A stretch of DNA of 64,000 bases, from assembly GCA_043228905.1 (NCBI GenBank), contig JBHGNT010000112.1, positions 1 through 64,000 of the forward strand, read 5' to 3'. Made by a program: the position numbers and the translations under genes. Positions 61,365 to 64,000 of this stretch are shown here, one piece after another. Positions within the stretch are counted from its first letter, which is position 1. Each line of letters opens with the position of its first letter. Source of the stretch: Azolla caroliniana (taxonomy: Eukaryota > Polypodiophyta). The notes beneath the pieces are model-generated. The model made no database searches, had not been told where the DNA came from, and saw nothing but the letters and a program-made list of their open reading frames with translations.

Positions 61365-64000
61365 GGTGGAAAGTCACGAGGTATGTTTAGCAAAAGGGGG
61401 AGTTCCATGCCAAACCAAGCCAGTAAGACCAAGTCATGAGGTACGTTTGCCGCAATGCGGATATTGCGGCAAAACTGGTCCCCATGAAGAGGAGTGCCGA
61501 AAGAAGAAATGTTAGTCCGCTGACAATTCACCAATTACGCCACCAACTCTGACTATGATGACCATGGTAAAATGTTCGTCATAAGACATAGGGAAAATTC
61601 TATGTAGTCTCTAGTTCGACTAGTGCCTCTAGTCCAGAAGATATATGGTTCATCAACTAGTGCCTCGAACTATGTGACGTTTCATCAACAATGGTTTTGA
61701 GACCTGCGAGAGCCGGATTGACCTAGCTATGTTGAGACCGGAGACGATACCACTCATCCGATATGGCGCATCGGCAATGTCCAATTCATCAAAGAAGGAA
61801 ATCAGACATACATTCAAAAAGTCTTGCATTTACCGACCTTAACGAAGAATTTGGTCTTCGTTGGCCAAATTGTAGAATAGGGCATGCAAGCCGGTTCAAT
61901 CATGTTGGTTGCTTCATTGAAAAGGAAGCCTGACTAATCACATGCGGGCGAAGAGAGGGCCAAATGTTCATTCTCGATTCATAGGAGGTGAAATCGGCAA
62001 TTTATCGGCCACGTCAACCTCCAAAAGCTCAAGGGGATGCAACCAAAAGGAGTCGCTATAAGACTCCCTACATTTAAAGAAAAGGAAATCAATGGAGTAT
62101 GTGAAGCACGCCTATTCGGCAAGCAACATCAGCACCCATTCCCGAAAGAGAGGAATGTGAGCAAAGGTCTACTAGACATAGTCCACTTTGAAGTGTGGGA
62201 ACCGACACAGACAACCACATTCGGAGGATGTTGATACAACTTCCTGTTCATTGACGACTTCTCCAGACACACCTGGATTTATCCGATGCGCCACAAGAGC
62301 GAAGTATTCGCACATTTTCAAAAGCTCAAAAGCAGAGTTGAAAAAGAAACGGGTTGACATGTTTGATGTCTTCAATCGAACAATATTTCTTTGACGAATT
62401 TTCAGCCTTTCTCCGACAAGAAGTATTTCAGCGAGAATTTTCATGTCGACATACACCGCAATAGAATGAAGTAGCTGAATGAAAGAATCGGCACATCCTC
62501 AAAGTAGCAAGGGCCATGTTGAACGAAAAGCAATGTCGAAGTCATATTGGGCTAAAGCAACATGCACAGTTGTCTAGCTAATGAACCAATGTACATCTAG
62601 TGTGCACGATTACCCCTCACGAGAAGTACTGTGGAAAGAAATTGAATCTATCCCATGTAAGGATATTCGGCTCAATTGCAGACGTGCACATTCCCGATGA
62701 GAAGTGGCAAAAGCTTGACCCAAAATTAGAGAAGTGCATCCTCATGGGGTACTCCCTTGAAATGAAAGGTTACAAATGCTTCAACGTATCTACTCGAAAG
62801 GCTCGCGTAAGTTGGGACGTCGTGTTTGATGAATCGGCATCATGGTACGCACCTGAGCCGACTTTACCCTAATAAATCATGGTCAATTTTGAAGTTAACC
62901 TAGATGACGACGAACGGCTAAGGGCAACACCTAAGGAGAGTCCGATCTCAACCAGATTGAAACCACAAGAGGCTACAAGCGAGCAAAGCATGTCATGTTA
63001 GAGTTCGATATCGGAAAAAGGAAAGGCCAAAATACCCGAGTATGAGGACAATCACTCCGACGAGAGTGATGCAAATGAATTGGCACAAACAGTTGACAAC
63101 GATTTTGGTGTTCCCAACATGAGGACACCCGGAGTAAAGAATGTGCTCACAGCGGCAAACAAAAACCTTCATCACTCCACCCACGAGAAGAACCTAGCCA
63201 ACCGATTTCGTCTACGACTACATGGCATACCACAATGCCTTTATGATGAAGGTGGCAGCCATTCAAGAGCCAGAAAGTTTTGTCGAAGCCGTTAAAGATC
63301 CACGATAGGTCGAAGCAATGAATGAGGAGATGTCAGTTCTTAGTAAGAACGAGATTGGGGATCTTGTCCCCCACTCACCTCATAAGAAGGCAATCGGGCT
63401 GCAAAGGGATATACAAGGTGAAGTATAATGCTGATGGCTCCGTCAATCATTATAAAGCTCAACTCATAGCGAAAGGTTATGCATAGACACATGTAGTCGA
63501 CTATGAAGAGAACTTTGCCCCGATAACAAAGATGACAATTTGTTAGGACCCTGATAGCGCTTGTAGAAGCGAAAGGGTGGCACCTCCATCAGATGGATTT
63601 CAAGAATGCCTTTCTTCAAGGAGAGCTAAAAGAGGAGGTATACATCGTACAACCACCTGGATTTGAATCGTATACTCACCCACATGTGGTGTGCAAACTC
63701 AAGAAGCCTCTATAAGGCCTCAAACAAGCACCTAGCATATGGCACTCGAAGATAACACAATATCTTCATCGAATCAGCTTCAGAATGTCAAAATCTAACA
63801 ACTCTCTCCATGTAAGAAGTGATTATGGAAGTTCGATTTTCATCATCCTCTACATGGATGACCTTTTCATTGGCAGTGAGCAACTAGTCGACATCAACAA
63901 GGTCAAGTCCCTCCTCTCCGGAAAATTCAAGATGACGGAGATGAAAAAGCTTCATTACTTCCTAGGCATTGAAATAATTCGAACCTTTGATGACATCATG
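61365..64000 (+). pseudogene. Copia B3 gag-pol remnant, cut by the window end
   Basis: Starts inside gag (two copies of a SHEV.L segment 60 bp apart) with a complete zinc knuckle (CGYCGKTGPHEEEC, about 61,457). It continues with a protease remnant, GAG-pre-integrase (GKQHQHPFPKERNVSKGL), integrase (FGSIADVHIPDEKWQKLDPK) and linker. RT follows (KGWHLHQMDFKNAFLQGELK at about 63,570; LYMDDLFIGSEQ at about 63,850) and runs past base 64,000. Related to copia B1 and B2. Frequent stops. Confidence 0.87.

Noticed and set aside
1-64000. tRNA, rRNA or other structural RNA genes
   Set aside because: No cloverleaf or rRNA core motif was noticed by eye; the TGGTATCAGAGC sites are retroelement primer-binding sites, not tRNA genes.

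Overview
The window looks like repeat-rich nuclear DNA from a land plant. The evidence is stacked LTR retrotransposons, a plant-type telomeric motif (CCCTAAA), plant-style introns, and captured fragments of a mitochondrial HSP70 gene and a vicilin-like cupin gene. A large-genome fern or lycophyte is my guess, because the protein family encoded at 5.7-8.5 kb is, as I recall, abundant there; this is not proven. No rRNA, tRNA or bacterial-type operon was seen.

Layout. 1-4.3 kb: a minus-strand Ty1/copia remnant that is a chimera of two families (A and B), with primer-binding site and 5' LTR. 4.4-5.5 kb: a minus-strand Ty3/gypsy fragment (RT end, RNase H, start of integrase). 5.5-12.8 kb: the only region not made of retroelements. 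It holds an intact 926-codon DUF7869-like, transposase-like gene on the minus strand. Divergent from it is a spliced plus-strand gene coding a ParB-like domain followed by an N6/N4-type DNA methyltransferase domain, broken by two stops and one frameshift. Intron 1 of that gene holds a regular 51-bp-period array of 25-bp near-perfect palindromes. Enzyme-like gene, ParB-methyltransferase gene and palindrome array together are the best candidate for an undescribed system. 12.8-14.5 kb: unassigned GC-rich DNA ending in an interstitial telomeric repeat. 14.5-16.7 and 22.25-22.65 kb: minus-strand gypsy gag-protease-RT, split by copia A2 (16,723-22,251; TSD GATAC).

22.9-25.8 kb: gypsy gag debris and copia F with a 3' LTR. 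26.15-26.5 kb: a fragment of another transposase-like family. 27-31.4 kb: degenerate coiled-coil ORFs, three minisatellites and an acidic ORF. 31.4-38 kb: minus-strand copia B2, split by a 3.1-kb non-autonomous LTR element (34,636-37,715) carrying HSP70 and cupin fragments. 37,971-46,280: copia E, whose 5' LTR is split by the youngest element, copia A1 (38,088-43,555; TSD GTATC; one 1,332-codon ORF). 46.3-47.9 kb: a gypsy chromovirus tail with integrase, chromodomain and LTR. 47.9-61.4 kb: copia D, split by copia A3 (49,697-54,748; TSD TATAG) and copia C (55,528-60,790). 61.4-64 kb: copia B3, running off the window.

Most retroelement genes are dead. Many stops are TAG or TGA where the intact relative has CAG, CGA or TGG, as expected from deamination of methylated cytosine. 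Family names A-F are mine, local to this window.
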